Shown here piece by piece: positions 27,424 to 35,988 of a stretch of 64,000 nt of DNA; the stretch's first letter is position 1; every line of letters starts with the position of its first letter. The DNA comes from Bordetella parapertussis. GTDB lineage: Bacteria > Pseudomonadota > Gammaproteobacteria > Burkholderiales > Burkholderiaceae_B. The translations under genes were made by a program, and so were the position numbers. The notes under the pieces are model-generated. The model was not told the DNA's origin and made no database searches. It worked only from the letters and a program-made list of their open reading frames with translations. The stretch is taken from positions 22,910 to 86,909 of the forward strand of contig CAMBFI010000012.1 of the NCBI GenBank assembly GCA_945865935.1. Reading direction: 5' to 3'.

Positions 27424-28059
27424 CTACTTCATGTGCTCGCGTTCCCAGTCCTCAAAACTGGGGACAACCATTTCAAAATGATCCCGGGTGCGCGTATACA
27501 ACTTTCCAAACATTCGACCAACAGGTCGATAGAGCTCGGGGTTGATGTAATTCGTCACCGGATCGAGCAAGCCGTCGCGTACGTGCATCCTAACGACTTT
27601 ACCAATTGCGATGTTGCGGGTCGGTCCAATTTGAATCAATGCGATTTTTTCGCACTCAAAGGCAATGGGGGCCTCAACGATACGCTTGGGCCGTACAAGG
27701 CGCGACGCGGTTAGCGTGAGCCCGGCTTGTTCCACCTCTGAAATATTGCTAGGAAAATCGATCGCACATATATTCATCGCTTCGGCCATCGGCTCATCCA
27801 CGAGATGAATCACGAACTGTCCGTTATCGCGGATATTGACGGTTGTATCCTTTAACGCTTGATTGTGGCGCTTGGTCTCTAAGCCAAGAACCATGACCGG
27901 CGGATTCTCACCCATACAGTTAAAGAAACTATACGGCGCAGCGTTATCTCCAAACTGGTCGGATATTGTTGTCACCAAAGCGATGGGCCGCGGCACCACG
28001 GTCGAAGACAACAACTTATATTGCTCTGCCGGCGGTAATGCATTGATATCAATTTCCAT
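27424..28059 (-). CDS. Flavin reductase-like (split-barrel FMN) protein
   Basis: 211 residues of the flavin-reductase-like domain family: VVPRPIALVTT near residue 21, PYSFFNCMGENPPVMVLG (flavin contact), and the VGRMFGKLY end. These proteins bind FMN and may supply reduced flavin to a monooxygenase or act as an oxidoreductase. No partner monooxygenase is adjacent; the LLM enzyme at 62450 is far away. A decayed epimerase fragment lies ten bases upstream on the same strand. Confidence 0.83.
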   Translation of the reverse strand: MEIDINALPPAEQYKLLSSTVVPRPIALVTTISDQFGDNAAPYSFFNCMGENPPVMVLGLETKRHNQALKDTTVNIRDNGQFVIHLVDEPMAEAMNICAIDFPSNISEVEQAGLTLTASRLVRPKRIVEAPIAFECEKIALIQIGPTRNIAIGKVVRMHVRDGLLDPVTNYINPELYRPVGRMFGKLYTRTRDHFEMVVPSFEDWEREHMK

Positions 28060-28068
28060 TAGTACGGC

Positions 28069-28347
28069 CTATTCAATGTTGTATTCAAAAAGTGTTTGTT
28101 CAGAAAAATAGTTCGCGCGAGCGACAAGCCACTCAGCATAATCGTCCATGACCTGCGGCAACTCATATGCTGCCACAAACCCGAGATCTTCTTTGATCCG
28201 ACGGGCATCTAAACTGGCTCGATCTCGCATATCGTAATAACCAATCGTTGCAGCTTGGCCTTGCTGCTGGCGCGACCAGACAAAGACGGGGAAGCGTTTT
28301 GCCAAGGCCTGACACCACGCCTCTGGCGCCTCGTCCCACTTTGGCAA
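28069..28347 (-). pseudogene. C-terminal fragment of an NAD-dependent epimerase
   Basis: About 92 codons, read from a TTG, correspond to the last quarter of the intact epimerase at 46078-47076: EAPEAWCQALAKRF against EAPEAWCEALAKKF-like order, then ATIGYYDMRDRASLD against ATIDYYDARDRGSLN, and a shared DLGF. The nucleotide-binding and catalytic parts are absent upstream, where sequence is unrelated. It is a remnant, possibly of a once complete gene heading the operon with the flavin reductase. Confidence 0.8.
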
Positions 28348-28560
28348 AGTAAAGGGACTTAATCAGGTTGACTCAAGCGAATTGGCATTTAAATAAAACG
28401 CTAACCACACGACTTGCGACGACCTCAAGTTAGTCCAATAGATTTTTAGCGTCAATGGAATATTTGATGAGACCACCATTTGGCACCTTAGCTTCGCTCT
28501 TTAAAACATTGCGGTCCTGCGCGAACGACCTTTACATGAGGGGTGACAGGGGAGACCAAC

Positions 28561-28947
28561 GTGGAACTGCGAAAACTGCGCTACTTTTTACGAATCGTTG
28601 ACCTGGGCAGTATGGGTAAAGCCGGCGCTGTCTTTTACCGCAGCGCACAACTGGTACTGCGCCATACCGATGATGGGGTAAGCATCGCGCAAAGAATGCA
28701 GATTACCGGGCGCGTCAGCACAGGGTTATTACCTACTACGATGTCAGCGTTAGCGATGCCTTTTTTTGAGGCCATGAAAGCGAGCGCACTATCGATGGGG
28801 CTACGGGTCAGCCGACTCATCGATCCCGAAGCTCAATTACAGAATTTTCTCGTCGACCTCCCAGAGAAAGAACTATCACCCACCGCTTGCGTGGCAAAGA
28901 CTGTGCTCATAGGCGTGGTCAAACGGCTCGTCACGGAGAGAAAGTGA
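28561..28947 (+). pseudogene. LysR-type regulator with large in-frame deletions
   Basis: From a GTG the frame reads ELRKLRYFLRIVDLGSMGKA, the normal LysR N-terminus. It then jumps from the first helix to SAQLVLRHTDDGVSIAQ, the linker helix, so most of the winged-helix DNA-binding domain is missing. It continues VSTGLLPTTMSALAMPFFEAMKA, then skips most of the effector domain to a PTACVAKTVLIGVVKRLV end. The frame stays open across both losses. At 129 residues versus about 300 it cannot bind DNA normally. It stands divergent to the catabolic operon, where a regulator would be expected. Confidence 0.75.
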
Positions 28948-29085
28948 GATGCCACCGTATTAACTAAAACTTAAGGCGCAGCTGTTTTTTTCTCTCAAAC
29001 AACCTAAATTTGCATGACCTCTGGTAAATAGAGACGATTAGAGTGACTATTCTCTCTGGCAACACACCTCGAAGCGAGCACATGA

Positions 29086-29844
29086 ATGAAACAGGATGAG
29101 CAATTTTTTTTAGTCGAATCAAACAAGCTTGATCAAAACTTGCATGCACTCGTTAGACAACAGAATCTCGACATGGAGGAGTCGACCCGCACGTTATTGA
29201 CCCTTGCCATGGTGTCCGCCAACCTGCAGTTAGATTACGTGAGCACTCATGTGATTCAGTGCGCAGAGGCTGGCCTCGGCCGCACGGACATTGCCGAGTT
29301 ATTAGTACAACTCTATTGTTATAGCGGCGTTTATCCTTGCCTCGCCTCATTTAAGATTGCCGCACAAACCTTTAAAGAGCTTGAAGCGAATGGCAAACTA
29401 TCAGAGAAACAAAAGAAAGTTGAAAATTTCCAACCAGTAACCTCAGCCGCCGACGAGCGTATCGCGGATGGACTGGAAATACGCCGACGTTTATTTGGTT
29501 CGCAGTCTATCGACATTGCCTTGGAAAAGTGTGATGCATTCGAGAATGTTTTTAATGATCTCACCCACGAATTTTGTTTTGGAAATATTTGGGCACGCCC
29601 TTATTTTTCACCTCAAATGAGAAGTCAAATCTGCCTGGCGATTGCTTCAGCCACTGCACAACATGGCGCGATTGGGCGTCACACAAGAAGCGCTTTGCTT
29701 GGTGGCGTTTCAAAAAAACGCATCTCTGAAATTTTCTTTTTGGCAGGGATATACGGTGGGCTGTATAACGCTGAGGCAAGCTTCGCTGTCGCGCATAAGA
29801 TTTATACGGAGCTCAAAACAGAGGGCTGGACGGACAATTCGTAA
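29086..29844 (+). CDS. Carboxymuconolactone-decarboxylase-family protein
   Basis: 252 residues, helical, with two CMD-like halves: around 20-95 (LLTLAMVSANLQL, then the HVIQCAEAGLGRTDIAELLVQ helix pair) and around 145-245 (repeat with ICLAIASATAQHGAIGRHTRSAL). The AhpD redox motif CxxC is absent, so peroxidase activity is unlikely; a gamma-lactone decarboxylase or isomerase role is possible. A Bug gene follows 35 bases later, so the two probably form an operon. Confidence 0.7.
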   Translation: MKQDEQFFLVESNKLDQNLHALVRQQNLDMEESTRTLLTLAMVSANLQLDYVSTHVIQCAEAGLGRTDIAELLVQLYCYSGVYPCLASFKIAAQTFKELEANGKLSEKQKKVENFQPVTSAADERIADGLEIRRRLFGSQSIDIALEKCDAFENVFNDLTHEFCFGNIWARPYFSPQMRSQICLAIASATAQHGAIGRHTRSALLGGVSKKRISEIFFLAGIYGGLYNAEASFAVAHKIYTELKTEGWTDNS

Positions 29845-29879
29845 TATTTTTTGATCATTTCAAAAGGCGGTAAAGCACA

Positions 29880-30899
29880 ATGACTTTCTTAAAGACCTCC
29901 CTCAGACACCTTGGAATTAGCGCCTATTTTGTATTGGGCATGAGCCTATTGAGCGCCCCTCTGGCTGTTGCAAGCAACCCCGCTGACGCGAGCGCACAGA
30001 CATCCTATCCTGATCGCCCGATCAACCTAGTCGTCGCCTTCAGTGCCGGCGGTGCCGCGGATGTAGTGATGAGGAAATTTGGCGCCGGCTTAAGTGAAAT
30101 TCTAGGCGTAACGGTGGTGGTCGAAAATCGAGCCGGTGCGAACGGAAACATCGGCGCGAATTATGTCGCGAAGGCAAAGCCGGACGGCTATACGCTTTTG
30201 GCTGGATTTCCTGGGCTCACGAGCAACCCCAGCATCTACTCAAACATGACCTACGACCCAATCAAGGACCTCACCCCGATCAGGATGATTGCAACCGCAC
30301 CTGTCTTGCTCGTATCCAACCCGAAGTTCCAACCAAAGACAGTGGCAGAGCTGATCGCCTATGCAAAAGCAAAGCCAGGTGCCGTTCGCTATGGCACAGC
30401 GGGGGCCGGTTCGTCTGGTCACCTCGCAGGGGAGCTCTTTAAGCTCACCGCAGGCGTTAATCTGGAACATATCCCCTACAAAGGTGGCGCCAACGCGCTG
30501 AACGATCTGATGGGTGGCCAAATCGAAGTGATCTTTGATAGCGTTCCGGGCTCAAGGCCGCTGGTAGAGGGCGGCAAACTGCACGCAATAGCCATTGCAG
30601 GCGATCACCGTTCGAAAGCCTTGCCTGAGGTGCGCACATTTTCTGAGGCCGGTCTACCCTCTTACTACGCAGGCACTTGGTTCGCCATCCTCGCACCTGC
30701 CGGTATTGCCTCGCCGGTTGTGTCGAAGCTCAGCGGTGCCATCAGCAAGCTTTTAGCCGATAAAAACTTTCAAAATCAACTCGCACAAAGCGGACTCGAG
30801 GCTGACACGAGCAGCACAAGCGATTTTGCAAAGTTCATGGCCGACGAAACGCAAAAGTGGAAGCGCGTCGTCGATATCGCGGGTATGAAAGAAAAATAA
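29880..30899 (+). CDS. Bug/TctC-family periplasmic binding protein (copy 4)
   Basis: 339 residues. Long signal region with cleavage near APLAVAS, then TSYPDRPINLVVAFSAGGAAD, VVENRAGANGNIG, KPDGYTLL and HIPYKGGANAL motifs. AAAGGCGGT precedes the ATG. It follows the CMD-family gene and is followed by a hairpin and another Bug gene. Confidence 0.9.
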   Translation: MTFLKTSLRHLGISAYFVLGMSLLSAPLAVASNPADASAQTSYPDRPINLVVAFSAGGAADVVMRKFGAGLSEILGVTVVVENRAGANGNIGANYVAKAKPDGYTLLAGFPGLTSNPSIYSNMTYDPIKDLTPIRMIATAPVLLVSNPKFQPKTVAELIAYAKAKPGAVRYGTAGAGSSGHLAGELFKLTAGVNLEHIPYKGGANALNDLMGGQIEVIFDSVPGSRPLVEGGKLHAIAIAGDHRSKALPEVRTFSEAGLPSYYAGTWFAILAPAGIASPVVSKLSGAISKLLADKNFQNQLAQSGLEADTSSTSDFAKFMADETQKWKRVVDIAGMKEK

Positions 30900-30907
30900 T
30901 TTGCTGA

Positions 30908-30939
30908 GGATGATGCAACGATTGCATCAGTCATCATCC
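30908..30939 (+). terminator. Hairpin after Bug copy 4
   Basis: GATGCAA-CGA-TTGCATC is a perfect 7-bp stem with 3-base loop, extendable through GGAT/ATCC-type pairs with a small bulge. It begins nine bases after the stop codon. No T run follows, so it may act as a 3'-end stabiliser or a Rho-assisted terminator rather than an intrinsic terminator. Confidence 0.4.
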
Positions 30940-31035
30940 AAGGTATTGATAGACAACGAAAAAAAAAACTAGTAGGATGAAGCATCCCTCGACGCCCTAA
31001 CGTACGAGACGTTCTCACCAGCCCCAGGAGGCAAT

Positions 31036-32046
31036 ATGGTCACAAAACGCTTAGATCCAAAAAGACGTGTGTTGTTGACAACTGCAGGACAAGGCGCCTT
31101 GGCGCTCGCGTTACCGAGCTTGCCGTTTGGTCTAGCGCGTGCGCAGTCCGATTACCCTAATCGCTCAATTCGCATGATTGTGCCTTTTGCACCTGGCTCT
31201 GCCACCGACATTTTGACGCGTCATCTCGAGCAGTCCATGTCGGCAGCGCTTGGACAAAAACTGGTTGTCGAAAATCGACCGGGCGCTAACGGTGTCTTAG
31301 GTGCGCAAGCAGTCAAGTCGGCTGCGCCTGACGGCTACACCTTCTGTATGGGTGCGACTTCCTCACACTCGATTGTGGCAGCTATGCGGCCCAACTCGAT
31401 GCCTTACGACATCGAAAAAGATTTCACTCCGATCGGCTTAGCAGCGATATCGGCGAATATCATCGCGGTGCATCCATCCGTTCCGGTTAAGAACCTACAA
31501 GAGCTGATTGCTTACTCAAACACGTTACCGGCTGGCTTGAGTTACGCCTCATCGCCAGCGGGCTCGTCGAACAGCCTAGCCGGAGACATGCTACGCACAA
31601 AAGGTGCGAAGCTTGTCAACATCCCGTACAACAATATCAGCCAGGGCTTGACCGATGTGCTGGCGGGACATGTGCCCGTTCTCATTTATACCGTCGCCCT
31701 ATTACCGTATGTGCGTGATGGTCGCTTGAGAGGGATTGCCACTCTTTCTGAAAAACGTCTCTCGCAGGCGCCAGATCTGCCAACCGCCATAGAACAAGGT
31801 GTACCGGGAATGTTGGCGAGTGCATGGTTCGGGGTGTTTGGGCCGGCACGACTTCCTGCAGGCATCACGCAAAAGGTCAGTGCAGCGCTGGGCCAGGCGC
31901 TTGCCGACAAAGCGATCCACAACAAGTTAATCGGTGCTGGGCTTGAACCTCAATTCCTCTCCCCGAAGGATATGGCCGTATTTGTCGCGCAAGATATGGC
32001 TCGCTGGAAAGAAGCTGTAGTCAAAGCCGGCGTTAAAACCGAGTGA
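31036..32046 (+). CDS. Bug/TctC-family periplasmic binding protein (copy 5)
   Basis: 336 residues. The N-terminus has paired basic residues (LDPKRRVLLTTAGQG) before a hydrophobic stretch and ends GLARAQS, a signal that could use Tat or Sec. Motifs VPFAPGSATDILTR, VVENRPGANGVLG, APDGYTF and NIPYNNISQGL. CCAGGAGGCA gives a strong ribosome site. The TauD-like gene starts five bases after the stop, so the bound ligand may be that enzyme's substrate. Confidence 0.9.
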   Translation: MVTKRLDPKRRVLLTTAGQGALALALPSLPFGLARAQSDYPNRSIRMIVPFAPGSATDILTRHLEQSMSAALGQKLVVENRPGANGVLGAQAVKSAAPDGYTFCMGATSSHSIVAAMRPNSMPYDIEKDFTPIGLAAISANIIAVHPSVPVKNLQELIAYSNTLPAGLSYASSPAGSSNSLAGDMLRTKGAKLVNIPYNNISQGLTDVLAGHVPVLIYTVALLPYVRDGRLRGIATLSEKRLSQAPDLPTAIEQGVPGMLASAWFGVFGPARLPAGITQKVSAALGQALADKAIHNKLIGAGLEPQFLSPKDMAVFVAQDMARWKEAVVKAGVKTE

Positions 32047-32050
32047 TCCA

Positions 32051-32950
32051 ATGTTAATCACACCACGGTCAGCCTCGATTGGTGCAACAGTCACTCAGAT
32101 TGATTTGCACCAACCCCTATCTAAAAACCACTTTGCCGAGCTGCTGCAAGCCCTGGCAACGCGCAAGGTACTTTGTTTTCCTGGACAAACCATTGATGCG
32201 CCTGAATTGCGAAATTTTTCAGCGCACTTTGGTAGTCTCCAAACCTTGCGGTCTGGACAAGATAAAAGTGGTTTCCCGGAAGTATCGGTGCTGTCAAACG
32301 TGCGTCAGGAGGGCAAATTTATTGGCATCCCTGACGCGGGTCAGAATTGGCACACAGATATGACCTACAACCGATCGGTCGGTTACGCCAACGCGTTATT
32401 GGCATTCAAAGTGCCGATGCGTGACGGCGAACCTCTCGGAGCGACAGAGTTCTGCGATACGTCAGCCGCATACGACGACTTGCCTCAGGAAATTAAACAG
32501 CAACTCGCCACGGCGACGGCCATGCATGATCTCAATTTTTATTGGGAATTTATGCGTCGCGAAAAAGCGAGTCCACGCGCGCCTCTTTCAGATGCAGAAC
32601 GCGCAGCATACCCTCCATCGCGTCATTCTGTTTTTTTAAAACATCCTGTCTCGGGCAAACAATCCATTTATGTGAATCCAAGTTTTACAACGCACATAGA
32701 AGGCATGCCAAAAGAACAAAGCGATATACTTTTAAAGCAACTGTTTGATCACGTTCTAAAACCAGAGTATCGCTACACGCATCGATGGGCGGTTGGCGAT
32801 CTACTGATTTGGGATCACCTGACAACTTGGCACAACGCCATTGCGGACTATGGGCCAGACGAGCCACGGTTAATTAAACGTTGCCAGATAATGGCTGACA
32901 AAATTTTTACTCCCGAGTTTGTGACAGCCGCCTTGTCACCGACCTCTTAG
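32051..32950 (+). CDS. TauD/TfdA-family 2-oxoglutarate dioxygenase
   Basis: 299 residues, full family length. Iron ligands: HTD in QNWHTDMTYNRS (near 100) and the distal His in LTTWHNAIADYG (near 260); the 2-oxoglutarate Arg lies shortly after, in PRLIKRCQ. It hydroxylates a substrate in the cytoplasm to release sulfite, phenol or similar. Coupled to a Bug gene upstream and convergent with an FAH-family hydrolase ten bases away, it suggests a small oxidation pathway. Confidence 0.87.
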   Translation: MLITPRSASIGATVTQIDLHQPLSKNHFAELLQALATRKVLCFPGQTIDAPELRNFSAHFGSLQTLRSGQDKSGFPEVSVLSNVRQEGKFIGIPDAGQNWHTDMTYNRSVGYANALLAFKVPMRDGEPLGATEFCDTSAAYDDLPQEIKQQLATATAMHDLNFYWEFMRREKASPRAPLSDAERAAYPPSRHSVFLKHPVSGKQSIYVNPSFTTHIEGMPKEQSDILLKQLFDHVLKPEYRYTHRWAVGDLLIWDHLTTWHNAIADYGPDEPRLIKRCQIMADKIFTPEFVTAALSPTS

Positions 32951-32960
32951 TGCGCAGTCG

Positions 32961-33947
32961 CTAGGGGCCAATCGTACTAAGCAGTCCACCGATTTTTGAA
33001 ACACGCATTTCAACTTTATCGTCCGGATGCAAGTGAATGCCCACCTCATGCGCGGAACCGCCCGGATAACAGCCACCACTGATGACTGAGCCCGGTCGAA
33101 TAGTTTGCCCGCATGAAAGGTAAGAGAGCATCTCAGGAAAATCCCAGATCATTCCTGAGGTATCACAAGCCGACCGCTCAACACCATTCACAAGCAGCGA
33201 CATGCGCAACGCTTTGGGATCGCCAAGCTCATCCGCGGTGACGATCCATGGGCCTAGCGGGTAGCCATTATCAAAATCTTTGCCCTTTGAAGGGCCGCGG
33301 CCAAATTTCATCTCAGCAGACTGACGCTCTCGGGCGCTCACGTCGTTCATGATTGAATAGCCGACTATGGCACGCTTGGCAGCAGCATGATCCAAGTCAC
33401 GCCCACCGGTTCCCACGATGCACACTAACTCACATTCGACGTCTAGCACTTCGGCATAAGGAGGACGGTACAAGGTCGTCTCCGGGCCGACAACCGCGTC
33501 TGGATTGCCTTTCCAGTAAGGCTTGACCAACGCCTCTACTGTGTTCGCCGCCAGTTCAATACCTAACGATGCCGCGCTCGCGCTATGCGCAGGCCACACA
33601 CTAAAGTTCACAATGCTAGGCGGTCTTTTAACCGGCGCAAGCAATTGAATCTCAGAAGGAAGGTAGACCGTGCGCACACCAGCAGATGTTGCACTTATTC
33701 CCTGCTTCAGCACAGCTTCCACCGCTTCTGCAACCCAGTTTATTGCTTGCTGACCGCTGCCAATCAGCGCAATCATTTCAGCAGGCACCTGTGCCTCGCC
33801 GACTCTGTGCGCAGCTGCCGTAGACAGTGATCGCTCTAAAAAAGCCTGCCGAGCAGCGGTTGCGTCCACCACGCCCTGCTCTGTGTAAACGCCCACCCGC
33901 TCGATTAAACCGAGTGGGGTCAATACACCAAACGTACAAAGCTTCAT
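32961..33947 (-). CDS. Fumarylacetoacetate-hydrolase-family protein
   Basis: 328 residues from MKLCTFGV at 33947, the usual start of this family; the open frame runs further upstream. Metal-site segments are present: DVECELVCIVG, then GYSIMNDVSARERQ, GRGPSKGKDFDNGYPLGPW, and the C-terminal GGCYPGGSAHE region. Members hydrolyse C-C bonds of acylpyruvates or isomerise ring-cleavage products. It follows a Bug gene on the same strand. Confidence 0.85.
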   Translation of the reverse strand: MKLCTFGVLTPLGLIERVGVYTEQGVVDATAARQAFLERSLSTAAAHRVGEAQVPAEMIALIGSGQQAINWVAEAVEAVLKQGISATSAGVRTVYLPSEIQLLAPVKRPPSIVNFSVWPAHSASAASLGIELAANTVEALVKPYWKGNPDAVVGPETTLYRPPYAEVLDVECELVCIVGTGGRDLDHAAAKRAIVGYSIMNDVSARERQSAEMKFGRGPSKGKDFDNGYPLGPWIVTADELGDPKALRMSLLVNGVERSACDTSGMIWDFPEMLSYLSCGQTIRPGSVISGGCYPGGSAHEVGIHLHPDDKVEMRVSKIGGLLSTIGP

Positions 33948-34204
33948 GTCAGCAATCTCACAAAAAAAATTCAATACTAGAGAGTTCTGCAGTTTAGAAA
34001 AGCGTTCGTTGACCGCTGCAAGTGCCTCAAACAGTTCATTATCTTTTTTCCGAGACTTTAGGATGTGCTCGGACAAGGGCCATGGACTGTTTTTTGATGC
34101 TGCATCTAGAAAGTGCACCCACCGCTGAATCGTCTCTAACAGTCCAAACAAATACTTGCGGGCAGAACCACCAGCGACATATGACGTCGTTTTCGTAATA
34201 ATTT
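33948..34204 (-). other. In-frame, coding-like leader upstream of the FAH-family gene
   Basis: The FAH frame stays open upstream with a protein-like run: GGSARKYLFGLLETIQRWV followed by a charged helix (SRKKDNELFEALAAVNERF). No ATG or good ribosome site starts it; only TTG at 34151 is available. It may be the end of a deleted gene now fused in frame, or chance. I could not identify the family. Confidence 0.3.
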
Positions 34205-35194
34205 CTAATCCGACTTAGGGATCCGTTCCGCAACCTTAGCCCATTTTTTTGAATCTGCAGCAATCAATGCTGCGAGCTGCGCAGGACTCGACGGTGTGAC
34301 ATCCATACCAGCGCTTGCCATGCGTGTTTTGAACGCATCGGTTGCGAGTACCTTCGCCACTTCTGCATTGAGCTTGCTAACCACCGCATCCGGAGTTCCT
34401 GCTGGCGCTAAGAGGGCGAACCAAGACGCGACGTTGAACTGCCCAAGCCCCGCTTGCGCAAAGGTTGGCACCGCAGGGAGCGCTGCGTTGGGCTGTGCTG
34501 AAGGCACGCCCACTCCAGTTACTTTGCCATCACGCACGAACGGCGCTGCGACAGCAATCGAAATGACGGCGGCAGGTGTGCTGCCACCAATCACGTCAAT
34601 GATGAATTTTCCGCTACCCGACCCACCGTAAGGAACATGCACCCAGTCCAGCCCACCTTCGAGTCGCAACTGCTCGCCTAACATGTGCGCGGTGCTACCC
34701 ACCCCAGGCGATGCATAAGACAACTTGCCTGGATTCGCTTTCGAGTAAGCGACAAGTTCTTTCATGTTTTTTGCAGGGATGGAAGGATTCACGGCGACGA
34801 CAAAGGCGACGTCGGTAAGCTTAGAGATCGACGCAAAGTCTTTGCTAGCATTAAACGCAACATTCTTTTGAATGAAGGGCGCGATGGTTAAGGTCCCATC
34901 AAAACCCAACAATAGGGTATGGCCATCGGGCTTAGCACGCGCTACCTCGGTCGTACCAATCACGCCAGTCGCGCCGGCCTTGTTCTCTACTTGAAAAGAT
35001 TGCCCCAGCCCTTTGGACAAGCCTTCGGCCAAGACCCGCGCAAGCATATCAGCCGAGCCGCCCGGCGCAAACGGCACGATAAGTTTTACAGGGCGCGAAG
35101 GATAGGTCTCAGTTTGCGCAACTGCGATGCCAGCGCTTAAGCTGAAGATCAGTGCTTGAAGGGTAATGAGAGCGCGTCGACTGAAGCAGATCAT
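34205..35194 (-). CDS. Bug/TctC-family periplasmic binding protein (copy 6)
   Basis: 329 residues, signal peptide ending GIAVAQ. Motifs VPFAPGGSADMLAR, VENKAGATGVIG, KPDGHTLLL and HVPYGGSGSGKF. AGAGAA lies before the ATG. It probably heads a short operon with the FAH-family gene. The 209-base gap upstream, before the AlkB-like gene, holds both divergent promoters and a small TAGGG-GTAT-CCCTA palindrome at 35255-35268, with no gene. Confidence 0.9.
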   Translation of the reverse strand: MICFSRRALITLQALIFSLSAGIAVAQTETYPSRPVKLIVPFAPGGSADMLARVLAEGLSKGLGQSFQVENKAGATGVIGTTEVARAKPDGHTLLLGFDGTLTIAPFIQKNVAFNASKDFASISKLTDVAFVVAVNPSIPAKNMKELVAYSKANPGKLSYASPGVGSTAHMLGEQLRLEGGLDWVHVPYGGSGSGKFIIDVIGGSTPAAVISIAVAAPFVRDGKVTGVGVPSAQPNAALPAVPTFAQAGLGQFNVASWFALLAPAGTPDAVVSKLNAEVAKVLATDAFKTRMASAGMDVTPSSPAQLAALIAADSKKWAKVAERIPKSD

Positions 35195-35403
35195 CTTTAT
35201 TCTCTTTTAAGATTGGATTAGCCAAGTATTGCCTGTATTTCTGTGCCGACGTGCTAGGGGTATCCCTATGGCGATCTATCTTAATGGCGCAATAGGACTC
35301 GGTTGTTAAGCTCAAAATATGTTGACTTCTCGCTTTCCGCTAAGATTGGGTCAAATCTATCACTCAACCGCAGTAAAACACTGCCAACCCAGCTCTGACT
35401 GAG

Positions 35404-35988
35404 ATGAATCTACTACCCAAAGACGGCGGTGCAACCTATGTTCCGGGATTCTTCGACCCAGCGCACTGTGCAGCGCTGTTCACCTCACTACAAAGCACGA
35501 TTAACTGGAAAGAAGATCAGTTGCTCATGTTTGGGAAGTTAATCACTACAAAAAGAAAGGTCGCTTGGGTAGGTGATGCGGGTTGCTCTTACACCTACTC
35601 GGGCGTAAAGAAATTCCCACAAGCTTGGACCGCAGATCTATTACATATCAAACATAAACTTGAGTCACTCACACACAGCGCCTTCAATTCATGTCTATTG
35701 AATCTGTACCACGACGGCGATGAAGGCATGGGCTGGCATAGCGATGATGAAAAAGAGCTAGACTCAGCAGCGCCAATCGCTTCGGTCAGCCTAGGTGGTG
35801 CGCGTAAGTTCGCGTTTAAACACAAGTTAGATAAAACCAACGTTTCTCTTTTTTTGGAAGACGGGAGTGTGCTGCTTATGCAGCCACCCACTCAAGAATT
35901 TTGGCAACACAGCCTGACAAAAACTAAACGGGCTGTCGCCCCGCGCATCAACCTTACTTTTAGAGCTATTCGACAAGACGATGACTAA
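35404..35988 (+). CDS. AlkB-like 2-oxoglutarate/iron dioxygenase
   Basis: 194 residues. Iron ligands are HSD in MGWHSDDEKELD and the His in EFWQHSLTKT; the closing RINLTFR supplies the two Arg for 2-oxoglutarate. KFAFKHK and SLGG precede this in the AlkB order. The length and NLYHDGDEGMGWHSD wording resemble AlkB homologues that repair alkylated DNA or RNA by oxidative demethylation. The last eight bases overlap the renalase-like gene. Confidence 0.88.
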   Translation: MNLLPKDGGATYVPGFFDPAHCAALFTSLQSTINWKEDQLLMFGKLITTKRKVAWVGDAGCSYTYSGVKKFPQAWTADLLHIKHKLESLTHSAFNSCLLNLYHDGDEGMGWHSDDEKELDSAAPIASVSLGGARKFAFKHKLDKTNVSLFLEDGSVLLMQPPTQEFWQHSLTKTKRAVAPRINLTFRAIRQDDD

